A stretch of DNA of 64,000 nt, from the NCBI RefSeq assembly GCF_013410375.1, contig NZ_JACCFL010000001.1, positions 1,798,001 to 1,862,000 of the forward strand, in the 5' to 3' direction. The stretch is from Leifsonia shinshuensis. Its GTDB lineage: Bacteria; Actinomycetota; Actinomycetes; Actinomycetales; Microbacteriaceae. Within the stretch, counting starts at the first letter, position 1; each line of letters begins with the position of its first letter. Under the pieces are notes generated by a model, which saw only the letters and a list, made by a program, of their open reading frames with translations, did no database searches and had not been told where the DNA came from. The position numbers and the translations under genes are program-made. Shown one piece after another: positions 32,601 through 44,252 of the stretch.

Positions 32601-33944
32601 GTGGCTGAATCAGGAACCCGGCAGTTCGAGTCGGCATCCAGCACCATCCGGCAGAGCGAGCGCACGTATGTGCTCGACACCTCGGTGCTGCTGTCCGACC
32701 CCAAGGCGATCTTCCGGTTCGCCGAACACGCTGTCGTCATCCCTGTCGTCGTCGTGAGCGAGCTGGAGGGGAAGCGCAACGATCCCGAGATCGGGTACTT
32801 CGCGCGGCAGGCGCTGCGCAATCTGGACGACCTGCGCGTCCAGCACGAACGGCTCGACTTCCCGATCCCGGTCGGGGACGGCGGCTCGCTCCGCGTGGAG
32901 CTGAACCACTCCAACATGTCGGTGCTGCCGAGCGGCATGCAGCTCGGCGACAACGACTCCCGCATCCTCGCCGTGGCGATGAACCTCGCGAACGACGGGC
33001 TGGCGGTCACGGTCGTCTCCAAGGACCTCCCGATGCGCGTCAAGGCGTCGTCGATCGGCCTCGCGGCGGAGGAGTACCGGCACGAGCAGGTGGTCGACAG
33101 CGGCTGGACGGGCCTCGCGGAGATCTCCCTCGGCAGCGACCAGATGAGCTCGCTCTACGAGGAGGAGTGGATGCGCACGCCGCTCGTCGACGGCCTCCCC
33201 GTCAACACGGGCCTGATCATGCACTCCGACCGCGGCTCGGCGCTCGGACGCGTCGTCGCCGACGGCGAGGTGAAGCTGGTGCGCGGCGACCGCGACGTGT
33301 TCGGGCTGCACGGCCGCTCGGCGGAGCAGCGGCTGGCGATCGACCTCCTGCTCGACCCGGAGATCGGCATCCTGTCGCTCGGCGGCCGCGCCGGCACCGG
33401 CAAGTCGGCGCTCGCGCTCTGCGCGGGTCTGGAGGCCGTGCTGGAGCGCCAGCAGCACAAGAAGATCATGGTGTTCCGCCCGCTCTACGCGGTCGGCGGC
33501 CAGGAGCTGGGCTACCTGCCGGGCGACCAGGGCGAGAAGATGAACCCCTGGGGCCAGGCGGTGTTCGACACCCTCGGCGCGCTGGTGTCGCAGAACGTGC
33601 TGGACGAGGTGCAGGACCGCGGCATCCTCGAGGTGCTGCCGCTCACGCACATCCGCGGCCGCTCGCTGCACGACGCGTTCGTGATCGTGGACGAGGCCCA
33701 GTCGCTGGAGCGGAACGTGCTGCTCACGGTGCTCAGCCGTGTCGGGCAGAACTCGCGGGTGGTGCTGACCCACGATGTGGCGCAGCGCGACAACCTCCGC
33801 GTGGGCCGGCATGACGGCGTGGCCTCGGTGATCGAGACGCTCAAGGGGCACCCGCTGTTCGCGCACGTCACGCTGACGCGCTCGGAGCGGTCGGCGATCG
33901 CCGCGCTCGTGACGGAGATGCTGGAGGGCAACGAGCTCGCCTGA
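32601..33944 (+). CDS. phoH2: PhoH2: PIN-domain RNase fused to PhoH ATPase
   Basis: The protein has 447 residues. The N-terminal PIN domain (about 20-160; [12 protein letters not shown] with D26, [19 protein letters not shown]) is joined to the PhoH ATPase/helicase domain (Walker [12 protein letters not shown] near 261, Walker [11 protein letters not shown]). In mycobacteria PhoH2 is an ATP-dependent RNA helicase and RNase with antitoxin-linked control. GTG 32601 is preceded by GGGAG; ATG 32553 is an alternative. Its position before fumarase matches Rv1095-Rv1098c. Confidence 0.9.
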   Translation: MAESGTRQFESASSTIRQSERTYVLDTSVLLSDPKAIFRFAEHAVVIPVVVVSELEGKRNDPEIGYFARQALRNLDDLRVQHERLDFPIPVGDGGSLRVELNHSNMSVLPSGMQLGDNDSRILAVAMNLANDGLAVTVVSKDLPMRVKASSIGLAAEEYRHEQVVDSGWTGLAEISLGSDQMSSLYEEEWMRTPLVDGLPVNTGLIMHSDRGSALGRVVADGEVKLVRGDRDVFGLHGRSAEQRLAIDLLLDPEIGILSLGGRAGTGKSALALCAGLEAVLERQQHKKIMVFRPLYAVGGQELGYLPGDQGEKMNPWGQAVFDTLGALVSQNVLDEVQDRGILEVLPLTHIRGRSLHDAFVIVDEAQSLERNVLLTVLSRVGQNSRVVLTHDVAQRDNLRVGRHDGVASVIETLKGHPLFAHVTLTRSERSAIAALVTEMLEGNELA

Positions 33945-34052
33945 GGGTGAGCCCGCAGGCGAAAGAACCGGGCCCGCTGGGGAGAATTTCGGGATTCTCG
34001 TATTCTCTGTGGAATTCTGATTCCGCCAGAACCTCGCGCCTAGCGTGAGGGC

Positions 34053-34613
34053 ATGGGGGGAACAACGATCCGGATCGTCGTCGCGGCCGGTCTGGCCGTC
34101 GCGCTGCTGGGGGCACGCGGCGCCGGGCCGGCCGCGATCGGAGCGTTGTACGTCGCCGCGGTGACGGCGGCGCTGGTGGAGCACGACCTGCGCGAGCTGC
34201 GACTGCCGGACGCGCTCGTGCTGCCGGGGGCGTGGTTCGCGGTGCTGGGGGCCGTGTGGGGCTCGCTGCGCGGCGACTCCGGGTGGACGGGCGCGGCGGC
34301 CGCCGTGCTGTGCGGACTGGGAGCGCTGGTCGGGTTCGCTGTGCTCGCCTCGGGCGGCGGGCTCGGGATGGGCGACGTCAAGCTGGCGGCGGTGCTCGCT
34401 GCGGCGCTGGCCGCGGTGGTGGCGGACCGGGGGCCGCCGCTGAGCGACATCGTGGTCGTCGTCGGGAGCTGGGTGATCGTGACGTTCGTGGGCGGCGCTG
34501 TGCTGGCGTCGGCGGCGTTCCGCAGTCGCGCGCCGGGGCGGCCGTTGCGCGCGGAGCTGCCGTTCGGCCCGGTCCTCCTGGGGACCTTCTGGGGGTTCGT
34601 GCTGCTGGGGTGA
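34053..34613 (+). CDS. A24 family prepilin peptidase
   Basis: The protein has 186 residues and about six membrane helices. The two catalytic aspartates expected for this family are in EHDLRELRLPDALVLPG and GMGDVKLAA. It lacks the N-terminal methylase domain of PilD, so it resembles TadV/FlaK-like peptidases. No pilin genes are nearby. A TAGCGT -10 (34041-34046) lies 6 nt before the ATG; the upstream 60 bp is AT-rich with an inverted repeat GAGAAT-N6-ATTCTC (33982-33999). Confidence 0.8.
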   Translation: MGGTTIRIVVAAGLAVALLGARGAGPAAIGALYVAAVTAALVEHDLRELRLPDALVLPGAWFAVLGAVWGSLRGDSGWTGAAAAVLCGLGALVGFAVLASGGGLGMGDVKLAAVLAAALAAVVADRGPPLSDIVVVVGSWVIVTFVGGAVLASAAFRSRAPGRPLRAELPFGPVLLGTFWGFVLLG

Positions 34614-34629
34614 CCGCCTCGGAGACGGC

Positions 34630-34665
34630 GAGGCGCCCCTCCCGGCGGTGCGGGAGGGGCGCCTC
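34630..34665. terminator. Bidirectional hairpin terminator
   Basis: A perfect 15-bp stem (34630-34644 with 34651-34665) and a 6-nt loop lie between the convergent peptidase and fumarase genes. No long T run is present on either side. Confidence 0.65.
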
Positions 34666-34691
34666 GATCGAACGTCGGGGAGCGGGACGGC

Positions 34692-36098
34692 TCAGCCCGG
34701 GTGGGTCATGCTCAGCACGTCGAGCGCCGAGTCCAGCTGCTCCTCGGTGATCTCGCCGCGCTCCACGAAGCCGAGGTCGATCACGGCCTCCCGCACGGTC
34801 ATGCCCTGGGCGACGGCGTGCTTGGCGACCTTGGCGGCGGCCTCGTAGCCGATCACGCGGTTGAGCGGGGTCACGATCGACGGGCTCGACTCCGCGAACG
34901 CGCGGGCGCGGTCGAGGTTGGCCTCCAGGCCCGCGATGGTCTTGTCCGCGAGCACCCGGCTGGCCTGGGTGAGCAGGCGGATCGACTCCAGCAGCGCGGT
35001 GCCCATGACCGGGATGGCGACGTTCAGCTCGAACAGGCCGGAGGCGCCGCTCCACGCGATGGTGGCGTCGTTGCCGATGACCCGGGCGGCGACCATCAGG
35101 ACGGCCTCCGGGATCACCGGGTTGACCTTGCCCGGCATGATCGAGGAGCCCGGCTGCAGGTCGGGGATGTGCAGCTCGCCGAGGCCGGTGTTGGGGCCGG
35201 AGCCCATCCAGCGCAGGTCGTTGCAGATCTTGGTCAGGCTGACGGCGATCGTGCGGAGCGCGCCGGAGGCCTCCACCAGGCCGTCGCGGTTGGCCTGAGC
35301 CTCGAAGTGGTTGCGCGCCTCGGTGATCGGCAGCTCGGTCTCGGCGGTCAGCAGCTCGATCACGAGCTGCGGGAAGCCGAGCGGGGTGTTGATGCCGGTG
35401 CCGACGGCGGTGCCGCCGAGCGGGACCTCCGCGACGCGGGTCAGCGCGGCCTGGACGCGCTCGATGCCGTAGCGGATCTGCGCGGCGTAGCCGCCGAACT
35501 CCTGGCCGAGCGTGACCGGGGTGGCGTCCATGAGGTGCGTGCGGCCCGACTTGACCGCGGTCGCCCAGAGCTCGGCCTTCTCCTCGAGCGCGACCGCGAG
35601 GTGGTCGAGCGCCGGGATGAGGTCGTCGATGAGCGCGCCGGTGACGGCGATGTGCACCGAGGTCGGGAAGACGTCGTTGGACGACTGCGAGGCGTTGACG
35701 TGGTCGTTCGGGTGCACCGGACGGCCGAGGCGGCGCGAGGCGAGCGTCGCGAGCACCTCGTTCATGTTCATGTTCGAGGAGGTGCCGGAGCCGGTCTGGT
35801 AGACGTCGATCGGGAAGTCCCCGTTGTGCGCGCCGCTGACGACCTCGTCCGCGGCGGCGGCGATCGCCTCGGCGACGTCCGCGTCCAGCACGCCGAGGCG
35901 CGCGTTCGCGAGCGCCGCCGACTTCTTGATGCGGGCGAGCGCGGCGATCTGAGCCGGCTCGAGAACCGATCCCGAGATCGGGAAGTTCTCGACGGCGCGC
36001 TGCGTCTGCGCGCCGTAGAGGGCGGCTGCGGGGACCCGCACCTCGCCCATCGTGTCGTGCTCGATGCGGTACTCGGTGCCCGCCTGCGTGTCCACCAC
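34692..36098 (-). CDS. fumC: Fumarate hydratase, class II
   Basis: The protein has 468 residues, the usual class II length. The superfamily signature [11 protein letters not shown] is present with the catalytic serine loop, together with [32 protein letters not shown] and [15 protein letters not shown]. It interconverts fumarate and malate in the TCA cycle and does not need an iron-sulfur cluster. It lies upstream of a carbonic anhydrase gene in one direction. Confidence 0.95.
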   Translation of the reverse strand: MVDTQAGTEYRIEHDTMGEVRVPAAALYGAQTQRAVENFPISGSVLEPAQIAALARIKKSAALANARLGVLDADVAEAIAAAADEVVSGAHNGDFPIDVYQTGSGTSSNMNMNEVLATLASRRLGRPVHPNDHVNASQSSNDVFPTSVHIAVTGALIDDLIPALDHLAVALEEKAELWATAVKSGRTHLMDATPVTLGQEFGGYAAQIRYGIERVQAALTRVAEVPLGGTAVGTGINTPLGFPQLVIELLTAETELPITEARNHFEAQANRDGLVEASGALRTIAVSLTKICNDLRWMGSGPNTGLGELHIPDLQPGSSIMPGKVNPVIPEAVLMVAARVIGNDATIAWSGASGLFELNVAIPVMGTALLESIRLLTQASRVLADKTIAGLEANLDRARAFAESSPSIVTPLNRVIGYEAAAKVAKHAVAQGMTVREAVIDLGFVERGEITEEQLDSALDVLSMTHPG

Positions 36099-36129
36099 GG
36101 TGTGTTCTTCCTTTCTGGGCCCGGCCGCG

Positions 36130-36798
36130 TCAGCGTCCGGGTGTTGGGTCGGCGGCCGGTTCGGCCAGACCGACGACGGCGTCGGGGACGACCCGACCTT
36201 CCTGGAGCACGTAGTTCGCTCCGACGATGGCGAGGAGATTGGCGGCGACGGCGTCGCTGATGATCTCCGATCGCGCGAGAATCTCCGCGACGGTGTCGCG
36301 CAGGTGCAGGCGGCCGACCTCGGCGGCGTCGACCTCGGCGGGCACGACGGCCTGACCGGGCGCGGTGCCGGCGACCTGGTGCACCGCGGGCACGATCGGC
36401 GCGATCAGCTGCGCGATGTGCGGCGGCAGCGGGTCGGCTCCGTCGGCCTGGGAGTCGATGGCGGACGCGACCGCGCCGCAGGCGTCGTGGCCGAGCACCA
36501 GGATGAGCGGCACGTTCAGCACGGCGACGGCGTACTCCAGCGAGGCGATCGCGGAGTCGGAGGCGACCTGCCCGGCGTTGCGGACCACGAAGGCGTCGCC
36601 GAGGCCGAGGTCGAAGATGATCTCGGCCGCGAGCCGCGAGTCCGCGCAGCCGAAGATCGCGGCGACCGGGTGCTGGCCCTGCGCGACGGACTCCCGGCGC
36701 TCGACGTCCTGACGGGGGTGCTGGGGCGTTCCGGTGACGAAGCGCTCGTTGCCTGCCAGCAGTTCTCTCCAGACGCGGCCGGGACGGGTCGTGGGCAT
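36130..36798 (-). CDS. Beta-class carbonic anhydrase
   Basis: The protein has 222 residues. Zinc ligands C51, H104 and C107 with the catalytic dyad D53/R55 are in GCADSR and GHDACGA. It hydrates CO2 to bicarbonate, supplying carboxylases. It abuts the DUF4245 gene (stop at 36799) and precedes fumC, so the three are probably one transcript. Confidence 0.92.
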   Translation of the reverse strand: MPTTRPGRVWRELLAGNERFVTGTPQHPRQDVERRESVAQGQHPVAAIFGCADSRLAAEIIFDLGLGDAFVVRNAGQVASDSAIASLEYAVAVLNVPLILVLGHDACGAVASAIDSQADGADPLPPHIAQLIAPIVPAVHQVAGTAPGQAVVPAEVDAAEVGRLHLRDTVAEILARSEIISDAVAANLLAIVGANYVLQEGRVVPDAVVGLAEPAADPTPGR

Positions 36799-37467
36799 CT
36801 ACTTTCCTCCTGGGGTGGGTGAGCCGAGGGAGTGGAGCTGGTCGGCGAGGGACGAGGCGACGGTGGTGAACTCGGCGTCCTCGGCGGTGCCGAAGACGAC
36901 CACGGTGCTCTTCCCGGCGCTTGTCACGAGGGCGTACTTCACGTTGCCGGCGTCGGAGGAGGCGCGGTTGTCGTAAACGTCCCACTTCACGCCGTCGATC
37001 TCGCGGGTGCCGGCGATCCTGGTGCGGTTCACCTGGTCGGAGACCCAGCTGTCGTTGGCGTTGAAGCCCTGCGTCACGCCGATGTACTGGCCCTTGGGCG
37101 TGAGCAGCCCGATGTACCAGGCGTCGACGCCGTCGGCGGTCTTGGTGCGCAGCTCGGCGCTGTTCGACTTCCAGCCGGAGGGCAGCCGCGGCACCAGGAG
37201 CCGGTCCGGCTCGCTGCCCTGCGCCTGCTGGGCGACGGCGGCGTAGTCGACCGCGGGCGCCGTGGAGGTCGGGTTTCCGCGCGGCACGATCAGCACGATG
37301 ACCGCCACCAGCGCGACCGTCGCGATCAGCGAGTACACGAGGTTGTTCACCGTCTGCCGGTTGCGGTGGTTGGCGGAGTTCTGCGCCTTGCGCGCGGCGG
37401 TCTCCTCCGGCGTCTCCGGGCGGCCGAGCTCGGCGACGACAGCAGGAGGCTTGATCTTGGCGCTCAT
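36799..37467 (-). CDS. DUF4245 family membrane-anchored protein
   Basis: The protein has 222 residues. A cytoplasmic leader of about 45 residues precedes one membrane helix (about 46-66) and an extracytoplasmic domain ([37 protein letters not shown]). It matches DUF4245, which in M. tuberculosis (Rv1100) sits between glpX and the xse genes. The start overlaps the xseB stop (ATGA at 37464-37467). Function unknown. Confidence 0.8.
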   Translation of the reverse strand: MSAKIKPPAVVAELGRPETPEETAARKAQNSANHRNRQTVNNLVYSLIATVALVAVIVLIVPRGNPTSTAPAVDYAAVAQQAQGSEPDRLLVPRLPSGWKSNSAELRTKTADGVDAWYIGLLTPKGQYIGVTQGFNANDSWVSDQVNRTRIAGTREIDGVKWDVYDNRASSDAGNVKYALVTSAGKSTVVVFGTAEDAEFTTVASSLADQLHSLGSPTPGGK

Positions 37468-37709
37468 TCGGTTTCTGACACGCTCCGTGCGCCTGCCGTC
37501 GCTCCGGCGCGGGCGGCGTCGAGCCGCGCCTTCGCGCCGATCAGCCACTCCTCGCAGTAGCGGGCGAGCGCCTCGCCGCGCTCCCACAGCGCGATGGACT
37601 CCTCCAGCGTGGTGGAGCCCTGCTCGAGCTCGGTGACGACGCGGACGAGCTCGTCCCGCGCCTCCTCGTAGCTGAGCGCACTGATCTCCGGGGTGGGCAT
37701 GGTGTCCAT
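37464..37709 (-). CDS. xseB: Exodeoxyribonuclease VII small subunit
   Basis: The protein has 81 residues, the normal XseB size. The coiled-coil pattern [44 protein letters not shown] is diagnostic. It binds XseA to form the single-strand DNA exonuclease. ATG 37709 has GAGG upstream; ATG 37700 would also serve. Confidence 0.92.
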   Translation of the reverse strand: MDTMPTPEISALSYEEARDELVRVVTELEQGSTTLEESIALWERGEALARYCEEWLIGAKARLDAARAGATAGARSVSETE

Positions 37710-37728
37710 TCTATTTGCCTCGCTGGTC

Positions 37729-39051
37729 TTATTCGTCCCGGGAGGGCGCCGGATCGGGGTCGGCGGGCGAGGGGAGCGGATCGCCCGCCGTGGCGGCGAA
37801 CGCGCCTCCCGCCACGGTCACCCGCACGGCCGATCCCGCGGGCGCCTCCGCCGGCGACGTCACCACATGCCCCGCCTCGTTCTGCACGATCGCGTAGCCC
37901 CGGTCGAGCGTCGCCTGCGGCGAGAGCGCGCGCAGCTGGCCGCGCAGCTCGGCGACGCGCGTGCTCTCGCGGTCGGCCCTGCGCTCCACCAGCTCCACGC
38001 CGCGGGCCACGTAGCGCATGAGCTCCTGTGCCCGGGAGTCGACGATCCAGGTCGAGGACGCCAGCACCGGGCGGGTGCGGAGGTGCCCGATCCGGTCGAT
38101 CTCGTGCGTGATCATGTGCGTCAGCCGGGTGCCGATCCGGGTGCGGGCCTGCTGCACGCGCGCCAGCTCCTCCGCGACGTCCGGGACGACGCGCTTGGCG
38201 GCGTCGGTCGGCGTGGAGGCGCGCAGGTCCGCGACGTCGTCCAGCAGCGGGCGGTCGGCCTCGTGGCCGATGGCGCTCACGATGGGGGTCGCGGCCTCCG
38301 CGGCGGCGCGCACGACGCGCTCGTCGCTGAAGCCGAGCAGGTTCTGGAAGTCGCCGCCGCCGCGCGCCACGATGATGACCTCCACCTCGGGGTCGGCGTC
38401 GAGGGTGCGGATGGCCGAGACGACCTCCGGGACCGTCCGGTCGCCTTGCACCGCCGCGTGGACGACGCGGAACCGCACCTGCGGCCAGCGCAGCTGCGCG
38501 TTGCGCAGCACGTCCTTCTCCGCGTCGGAGTCCTTGCCGGTGACGAGTCCGATGGTGTGCGGGAGGAACGGCAGCCGCTTCTTGCGCTCGGCCGCGAACA
38601 GGCCCTCGGCCGCGAGCTGGGCGCGCAGCCGCTCCAGCCGCTCCAGGAGGTCGCCGAGGCCGACGTGCCGCATGTCGCTCACCTGCATGGTGAGGCTGCC
38701 GCCCTTGACCCAGTAGTTGGGCTTCACCGCGGCGATCACCCGGTCGCCCTGTTTGAGGTCGGCGGGGATGCGCGCCTTCACCGACGACCAGATGCTGAAG
38801 CTGATCGTGGCGTCCTCGCGGAGGTCCTTCAGCTTGCCGTAGACGTTGCCGCCGGACACGCCCCACTGCGTGATCTCGCCCTCGACCCAGGCGGTGCCGA
38901 GCCGGTCGATCCAGCCGCGGATGCGGTCGGCGAGCAGCGCGACCGGCCACGGGGCGTCGAGGGTCGGCGGTCCCGGGTTCATGGTCGGCGTGCCCGTCGC
39001 CGCTGGACTGCTCGACGTACCGCCAGCGACCTGTGCCACCCGGCCTCCCAT
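37729..39051 (-). CDS. xseA: Exodeoxyribonuclease VII large subunit
   Basis: The protein has 440 residues. An N-terminal OB fold ([21 protein letters not shown]) is followed by the catalytic domain ([71 protein letters not shown]) and a coiled-coil C-terminus. With XseB it degrades single-stranded DNA. The start is uncertain: 39051 leaves 34 bp to the divergent ispH, and ATG 38982 is also plausible. Confidence 0.92.
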   Translation of the reverse strand: MGGRVAQVAGGTSSSPAATGTPTMNPGPPTLDAPWPVALLADRIRGWIDRLGTAWVEGEITQWGVSGGNVYGKLKDLREDATISFSIWSSVKARIPADLKQGDRVIAAVKPNYWVKGGSLTMQVSDMRHVGLGDLLERLERLRAQLAAEGLFAAERKKRLPFLPHTIGLVTGKDSDAEKDVLRNAQLRWPQVRFRVVHAAVQGDRTVPEVVSAIRTLDADPEVEVIIVARGGGDFQNLLGFSDERVVRAAAEAATPIVSAIGHEADRPLLDDVADLRASTPTDAAKRVVPDVAEELARVQQARTRIGTRLTHMITHEIDRIGHLRTRPVLASSTWIVDSRAQELMRYVARGVELVERRADRESTRVAELRGQLRALSPQATLDRGYAIVQNEAGHVVTSPAEAPAGSAVRVTVAGGAFAATAGDPLPSPADPDPAPSRDE

Positions 39052-39085
39052 CCGTTGATCAGCGCCCACCGCGTACGATCGAGGG

Positions 39086-40162
39086 GTGAGCGATGCGACC
39101 ATCAGCCTCCCCATGCCCCGGATCCCCGTCAGACGGGAGGCCGGCGAGCGCGGGCGGCTTCAGGATATCCCGGTCCAGGGACACAAGCGCGTGCTGCTGG
39201 CGGCCCCGCGCGGCTACTGCGCCGGCGTCGACCGCGCAGTCGTTGCGGTCGAGAAGGCGCTGGAGCACTACGGCGCTCCGGTCTACGTGCGCAAGCAGAT
39301 CGTGCACAACGTGCACGTGGTGTCCGAGCTGGAGCAGCAGGGCGCGATCTTCGTTGACGAGGTCGACGAGGTGCCGACGGGCGCGCACGTCGTGTTCTCG
39401 GCCCACGGCGTCTCGCCCGCGGTCGTGAACGCGGCGGCGGACCGCGGCCTGCTCGCCATCGACGCCACCTGCCCGCTGGTCACCAAGGTGCACCGCGAGG
39501 CCGTCCGCTTCGCCCGCGACGACTTCGAGATCCTGCTGATTGGCCACGAGGGCCACGAGGAGGTCGAGGGCACCGCCGGCGAGGCTCCCGAGCACGTGAC
39601 GCTGGTGAACGGCCCGGACGACGTGGACCGCATCGAGGTCAAGGACCCCGACAAGGTGGTCTGGCTGTCGCAGACCACGCTGTCCGTGGACGAGACGATG
39701 GAGACGGTCCGCCGGCTCCGCGAGCGCTTCCCGAACCTCCAGGACCCGCCGAGCGACGACATCTGCTACGCGACGCAGAACCGCCAGGTCGCGATCAAGA
39801 AGGTGGCGGAGGACGCCGACCTGGTGATCGTGGTCGGCTCGGCCAACTCCTCCAACTCGGTGCGCCTGGTGGAGGTCGCGCTGGAGTACGGCGCCAAGGC
39901 CGCCTACCGCGTGGACTACGCCAGCGAGATCCGGCAGGAGTGGCTGGCCGGCGTCGCGACTGTCGGCGTGACCAGCGGCGCCTCCGTGCCCGAGGTGCTG
40001 GTGCAGGAGGTGCTCGCCGAGCTCTCCGGCGCCGGCTACGGCGAGGTGCAGGAGGTCAAGACGGCGGAGGAAGACCTGATGTTCTCGCTGCCGAAGGAGC
40101 TGCGCAAGGACATCAGCGGCAAGCAGGACGCCCGCGCGCTCGGCGGCCGGTCGGGGAGCTGA
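39086..40162 (+). CDS. ispH: 4-hydroxy-3-methylbut-2-enyl diphosphate reductase
   Basis: The protein has 358 residues. The three Fe-S cysteines C45 (GYCAG), C128 (DATCPL) and C226 (DICYAT) and the family region AHGVSP are present. It makes IPP and DMAPP in the last MEP-pathway step. A 30-residue N-terminal extension is common in actinobacteria. GTG 39086 follows a TACGAT -10 by 6 nt (leaderless). Confidence 0.95.
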   Translation: MSDATISLPMPRIPVRREAGERGRLQDIPVQGHKRVLLAAPRGYCAGVDRAVVAVEKALEHYGAPVYVRKQIVHNVHVVSELEQQGAIFVDEVDEVPTGAHVVFSAHGVSPAVVNAAADRGLLAIDATCPLVTKVHREAVRFARDDFEILLIGHEGHEEVEGTAGEAPEHVTLVNGPDDVDRIEVKDPDKVVWLSQTTLSVDETMETVRRLRERFPNLQDPPSDDICYATQNRQVAIKKVAEDADLVIVVGSANSSNSVRLVEVALEYGAKAAYRVDYASEIRQEWLAGVATVGVTSGASVPEVLVQEVLAELSGAGYGEVQEVKTAEEDLMFSLPKELRKDISGKQDARALGGRSGS

Positions 40163-40166
40163 GGCT

Positions 40167-41354
40167 CTAGAGCGTTCGCGCCGACGCCGGGTCGGACGCC
40201 GCCGAGCCGCCGAACGTCGGGCGGTAGACCGGCGCCTCTGCGAGCTCCACCACGTCGGCGACGACCACCGAGATGTTGTCGCGCGCCTGGTGCAGCAGCG
40301 CCAGCGCGACCAGCGCGTCCGCGGCCTCCTGTGGCGTCGCCGCTGCGGCCAGGGTCTCGGTCACGTCGAGGATCGGCACGTAGTCCGTCAGGCCGTCGCT
40401 GGTCAGCAGCCAGCGGTCGCCGCGGCGCGCCGGCTCTGACGCCACATGCAGGGCCGCCGCGTCCTCCGCGTCGCCGCCGAGCACGTGGGTGACCACCGAC
40501 CGCAGGGGATGCGAGGCGACGTCGCCCTCGCCGATCGCGCCGGTGGCGAGCAGCTCGCGCACGAGCGAGTCGTCCTCGGTGATCTGCGCGAGGACGCCGT
40601 CCCGCAACCGGTAGGCGCGGGAGTCGCCGGTGTGCGCCACGGCGATGCGCTCGCCGTCGGAGAAGACGCCCACCAGTGTGGTCGCCATGCCGGACAGCGC
40701 CGGGTCCATCCGGACGCGGAGGGCGAGGTCGGAGTTCGCGATCGCGACCAGCTCCCGCAGCCGCTCCTCGCCGGGGACGCGGCCCTCCGTCGCGTCCAGC
40801 ATCGACGCGAGGCGGATCGCGACCGTCGCGGAGGCGATCTCGCCGGCGGCGTGGCCGCCCACGCCGTCCGCGACGAATGCCGACCAGGCGGACGCGTAGA
40901 GGGAGTCCTCGTTGCCCTCGCGGTAGTCGCCGCTGACCGAGCCGTGACCGGTGTCGAAGCCGAGCGGGGCGGCCGGCGCGGGCGGGGCGCCCGAGAGGAT
41001 GTCGTCGGCGTTGTCGGCGATCCAGCCCATCAGGGGGAGCAGGTGCTCGGTGACCTGGCGGCCGCGGGTGGTGAGGCTGTAGTCGACGCGCGGCGGCACG
41101 GTGGGCTGCGCGGTGCGCAGGACGAAGCCGTCCTTCTCCAGGGTGCGGAGCGTCTGCGCGAGCATCTTCTCGCTGATGCCCTGCACGGTGCGGCGGAGTT
41201 CGCCCCAGCGCAGGTCGCTGCGGGCGAGCGCGACCAGCACCAGCACGCCCCAGGTGCTGGTGACGTGGTTGAGCACGATGCGCGACGGGCACTCGGAGGG
41301 GAGCACGCCGTCAGTGAAGCCGAGGGCCTCGAACGACTCGAATCTGGTGTCCAC
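40167..41354 (-). CDS. Fusion of HxlR-type winged helix and PP2C Ser/Thr phosphatase
   Basis: The protein has 395 residues in one frame. Residues 15-115 are an HxlR/DUF24 winged helix: C22 at the conserved redox-Cys position (SECPSRIVLNHV), LRWGELRRTVQGISEKMLAQTLRTLEKDGFV and PPRVDYSLTTRGR. A Pro/Ala linker (122-131) leads to a PP2C domain (135-370) with all metal and catalytic motifs: R145 and D150 (REGNED), D163-G164 (VADGVGGH), HTGDSRAYR, D320 (TSDGLTD) and D359 (DN). It faces a qorB-like gene, a usual HxlR target. Transcription is probably leaderless (TAAGTT, 41366-41361). The combination is unusual. Confidence 0.85.
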   Translation of the reverse strand: MDTRFESFEALGFTDGVLPSECPSRIVLNHVTSTWGVLVLVALARSDLRWGELRRTVQGISEKMLAQTLRTLEKDGFVLRTAQPTVPPRVDYSLTTRGRQVTEHLLPLMGWIADNADDILSGAPPAPAAPLGFDTGHGSVSGDYREGNEDSLYASAWSAFVADGVGGHAAGEIASATVAIRLASMLDATEGRVPGEERLRELVAIANSDLALRVRMDPALSGMATTLVGVFSDGERIAVAHTGDSRAYRLRDGVLAQITEDDSLVRELLATGAIGEGDVASHPLRSVVTHVLGGDAEDAAALHVASEPARRGDRWLLTSDGLTDYVPILDVTETLAAAATPQEAADALVALALLHQARDNISVVVADVVELAEAPVYRPTFGGSAASDPASARTL

Positions 41355-41448
41355 GTCAGTAACTTACCGAAAAGTGGGTACCTCCGGCAGGGAAGTTTCG
41401 TGAGGGGAGAGGGGTTGGGAACGACGACCGACCGAAAGGAACACCCCC
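41355..41448. promoter_or_regulatory. Divergent promoter region between HxlR-PP2C and the qorB-like gene
   Basis: The 94-bp gap holds the minus -10 TAAGTT (41366-41361) and short dyads ACTT-N5-AAGT (41362-41374) and TACC-N7-GGTA inside it. It is the natural place for an HxlR dimer to bind and control both genes. The qorB-like gene has GAAAGGAA upstream of its ATG. The operator is a suggestion only. Confidence 0.4.
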
Positions 41449-42327
41449 ATGACCATCGTCGTCACCGGAGCCACCGGACACCTCGGACGTCTCACCGTGG
41501 ACGCCCTCCTCGATCGCGGAGTGCCCGCGTCCGACATCCGCGCCCTCGGGCGCAGCGCCGAGCGGCTCGCACCGCTGGCCGAGCGCGGCGTGCAGACCGC
41601 CGTGATCGACTTCGAGAAGCCCGAGACTCTGGACACGGCGTTTGCGGGAGCCGACGCCCTCCTGCTGGTCTCCGGCTCGGAGGTCGGGCAGCGCATCCCG
41701 CAGCACCGCAACGCCATCGACGCGGCCGTGCGTGCCGGCGTCGGCCGCCTCGTCTACACGAGCGCGCCGCACGCCGACGACACCGACCTGATCCTCGCCC
41801 CGGAGCACGCCGAGACCGAGCGGCTGCTCGCGAACTCCGGCCTCCCGGTGACCGTGCTGCGCAACAACTGGTACACCGAGAACTACGTCGGGCAGGTCGA
41901 CGCCGCCGCCGCCACCGGTGAGCTCGTCGGCAGTGCGGCGGACGGACGGGTCGCCAGCGCCTCCCGCAAGGACTACGCGGAGGCCGCGGCGGTCGTGCTC
42001 ACGACCGACGGCCACGACGGCGCGGTCTACGAGCTCGCCGGTGATGTCGCGTGGACGTTCGACGACCTCGCGGCCGCCGTCGGCGAGCTGCTCGGGACTC
42101 CGGTCGTCTACCGTTCGGTGACCCCGGAGGAGCACGGCTCCGCCCTGCGCGAGGCCGGGCTCGACGAGGGCACGGCCGGATTCGTGGTCGCCCTCGACGG
42201 CAACATCCGCGACGGAGCCCTCGCCGACGCGCCCGGGACGCTCGCCGAGCTCATCGGCCGCCCGACGACGCCGCTCGCCGCCGGGCTCGCCGAGGCGCGC
42301 GCCGCCGCGGAGTCGCCCGCGGCCTGA
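41449..42327 (+). CDS. NmrA/QorB-like NAD(P)-dependent quinone oxidoreductase
   Basis: The protein has 292 residues. The atypical SDR nucleotide motif is VVTGATGHLGRLTVDAL. Middle-region features LLVSGSEVGQRIPQHRNAIDAAVRAGVGRLVYTSAPHA match the QorB (quinone oxidoreductase 2) type. It probably reduces quinones with NADPH and protects from quinone or disulfide stress. It is divergent from the HxlR-PP2C gene, the classic arrangement for HxlR-controlled quinone reductases. Confidence 0.85.
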   Translation: MTIVVTGATGHLGRLTVDALLDRGVPASDIRALGRSAERLAPLAERGVQTAVIDFEKPETLDTAFAGADALLLVSGSEVGQRIPQHRNAIDAAVRAGVGRLVYTSAPHADDTDLILAPEHAETERLLANSGLPVTVLRNNWYTENYVGQVDAAAATGELVGSAADGRVASASRKDYAEAAAVVLTTDGHDGAVYELAGDVAWTFDDLAAAVGELLGTPVVYRSVTPEEHGSALREAGLDEGTAGFVVALDGNIRDGALADAPGTLAELIGRPTTPLAAGLAEARAAAESPAA

Positions 42328-42331
42328 CCGC

Positions 42332-43021
42332 TCAGGCGGAGGTCGACGCACCCGGTGTCGGCGCCGGGCTCCCGGGGAGGGGTGAGCTCGGCGCCGGGGT
42401 GGTCGGCACGGGCGTCGCGGGGGAGATCCCGCTGTAGTAGTCGAGCAGGACCGGGTCGGTCGAGAAGATCAGCCCGAGGATCACGAACAGCGTCGCGAAC
42501 GCGACGACGCCCGCGATCAGCGGGACGTAGAACGCGAGCCGCTTCTGCACGAGCAGCCACACCGAGAGCCCGAGTGCGATCGCCCAGATGCCGGCCATCG
42601 CGATCGTGCCCGCGGTGATCAGCGGGGCGACCGACGGGTCCTGGACGTACTTGCCCAGGTTCTGCGAGGTGTGCATGAGCTGCATCACCGTGGGCAGCGA
42701 CTGGAGCGTGCCGATCGAGTACGACATCCCGAAGAAGCCGATGACGAGCATCGCGATCGTGGCGGTGATGTTCCAGCGCGGCGCGTCGGCGCGCAACTGC
42801 GGGCCGGGCGCGGACGATCGCTGGCCGTCGCGTCCCGGGTAGACCGGCTGCGGCGGGGGAGGCGGAGGGTGCTCGACCTCCGACGCCGCCGGGCTGTGGT
42901 GCGTGGTGTCGAGCCGGTCCGCGTCCTGCGGGGGCTTCCACACCCAGCCGGGAGGGGCGAGCTCGCCGTATCTCGGGCGCGGTCGTTCGTCCGGCGCCTT
43001 CTCCGGGTCGTGCTCGCTCAT
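42332..43021 (-). CDS. Pro-rich membrane protein (DUF6264-like)
   Basis: The protein has 229 residues. A Pro-rich cytoplasmic half (RPRYGELAPPGWVWKPP, PPPPPPQPVYPG) precedes four predicted membrane helices (about 87-107, 130-150, 155-175, 177-197) and a Pro/Ser/Thr tail. The N-terminal motif RYGELAPPGWVW is frequent in uncharacterised Microbacteriaceae proteins. The function is unknown. It is convergent with the qorB-like gene (4 bp apart). Confidence 0.65.
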   Translation of the reverse strand: MSEHDPEKAPDERPRPRYGELAPPGWVWKPPQDADRLDTTHHSPAASEVEHPPPPPPQPVYPGRDGQRSSAPGPQLRADAPRWNITATIAMLVIGFFGMSYSIGTLQSLPTVMQLMHTSQNLGKYVQDPSVAPLITAGTIAMAGIWAIALGLSVWLLVQKRLAFYVPLIAGVVAFATLFVILGLIFSTDPVLLDYYSGISPATPVPTTPAPSSPLPGSPAPTPGASTSA

Positions 43022-43043
43022 CCCCCCAGCCTACGTGCGCGGC

Positions 43044-44072
<1,029 letters not shown>

Positions 44073-44252
44073 TGCGGCTCCTTGGGAATCGGGGTGTCGA
44101 ACGGGACTCATCATACCGAGGCGGGCGTCGGGCCCTGCCGCCTGCGGCGGCGCCGAACGTTCACCGACGCGCGGGCGCGCGGCGACCTCCCCTCGATACA
44201 CTGGCTTCGCCGTCGTCCGGCGGCTCGATCGATTCGTCCGGGAGGACCCATC

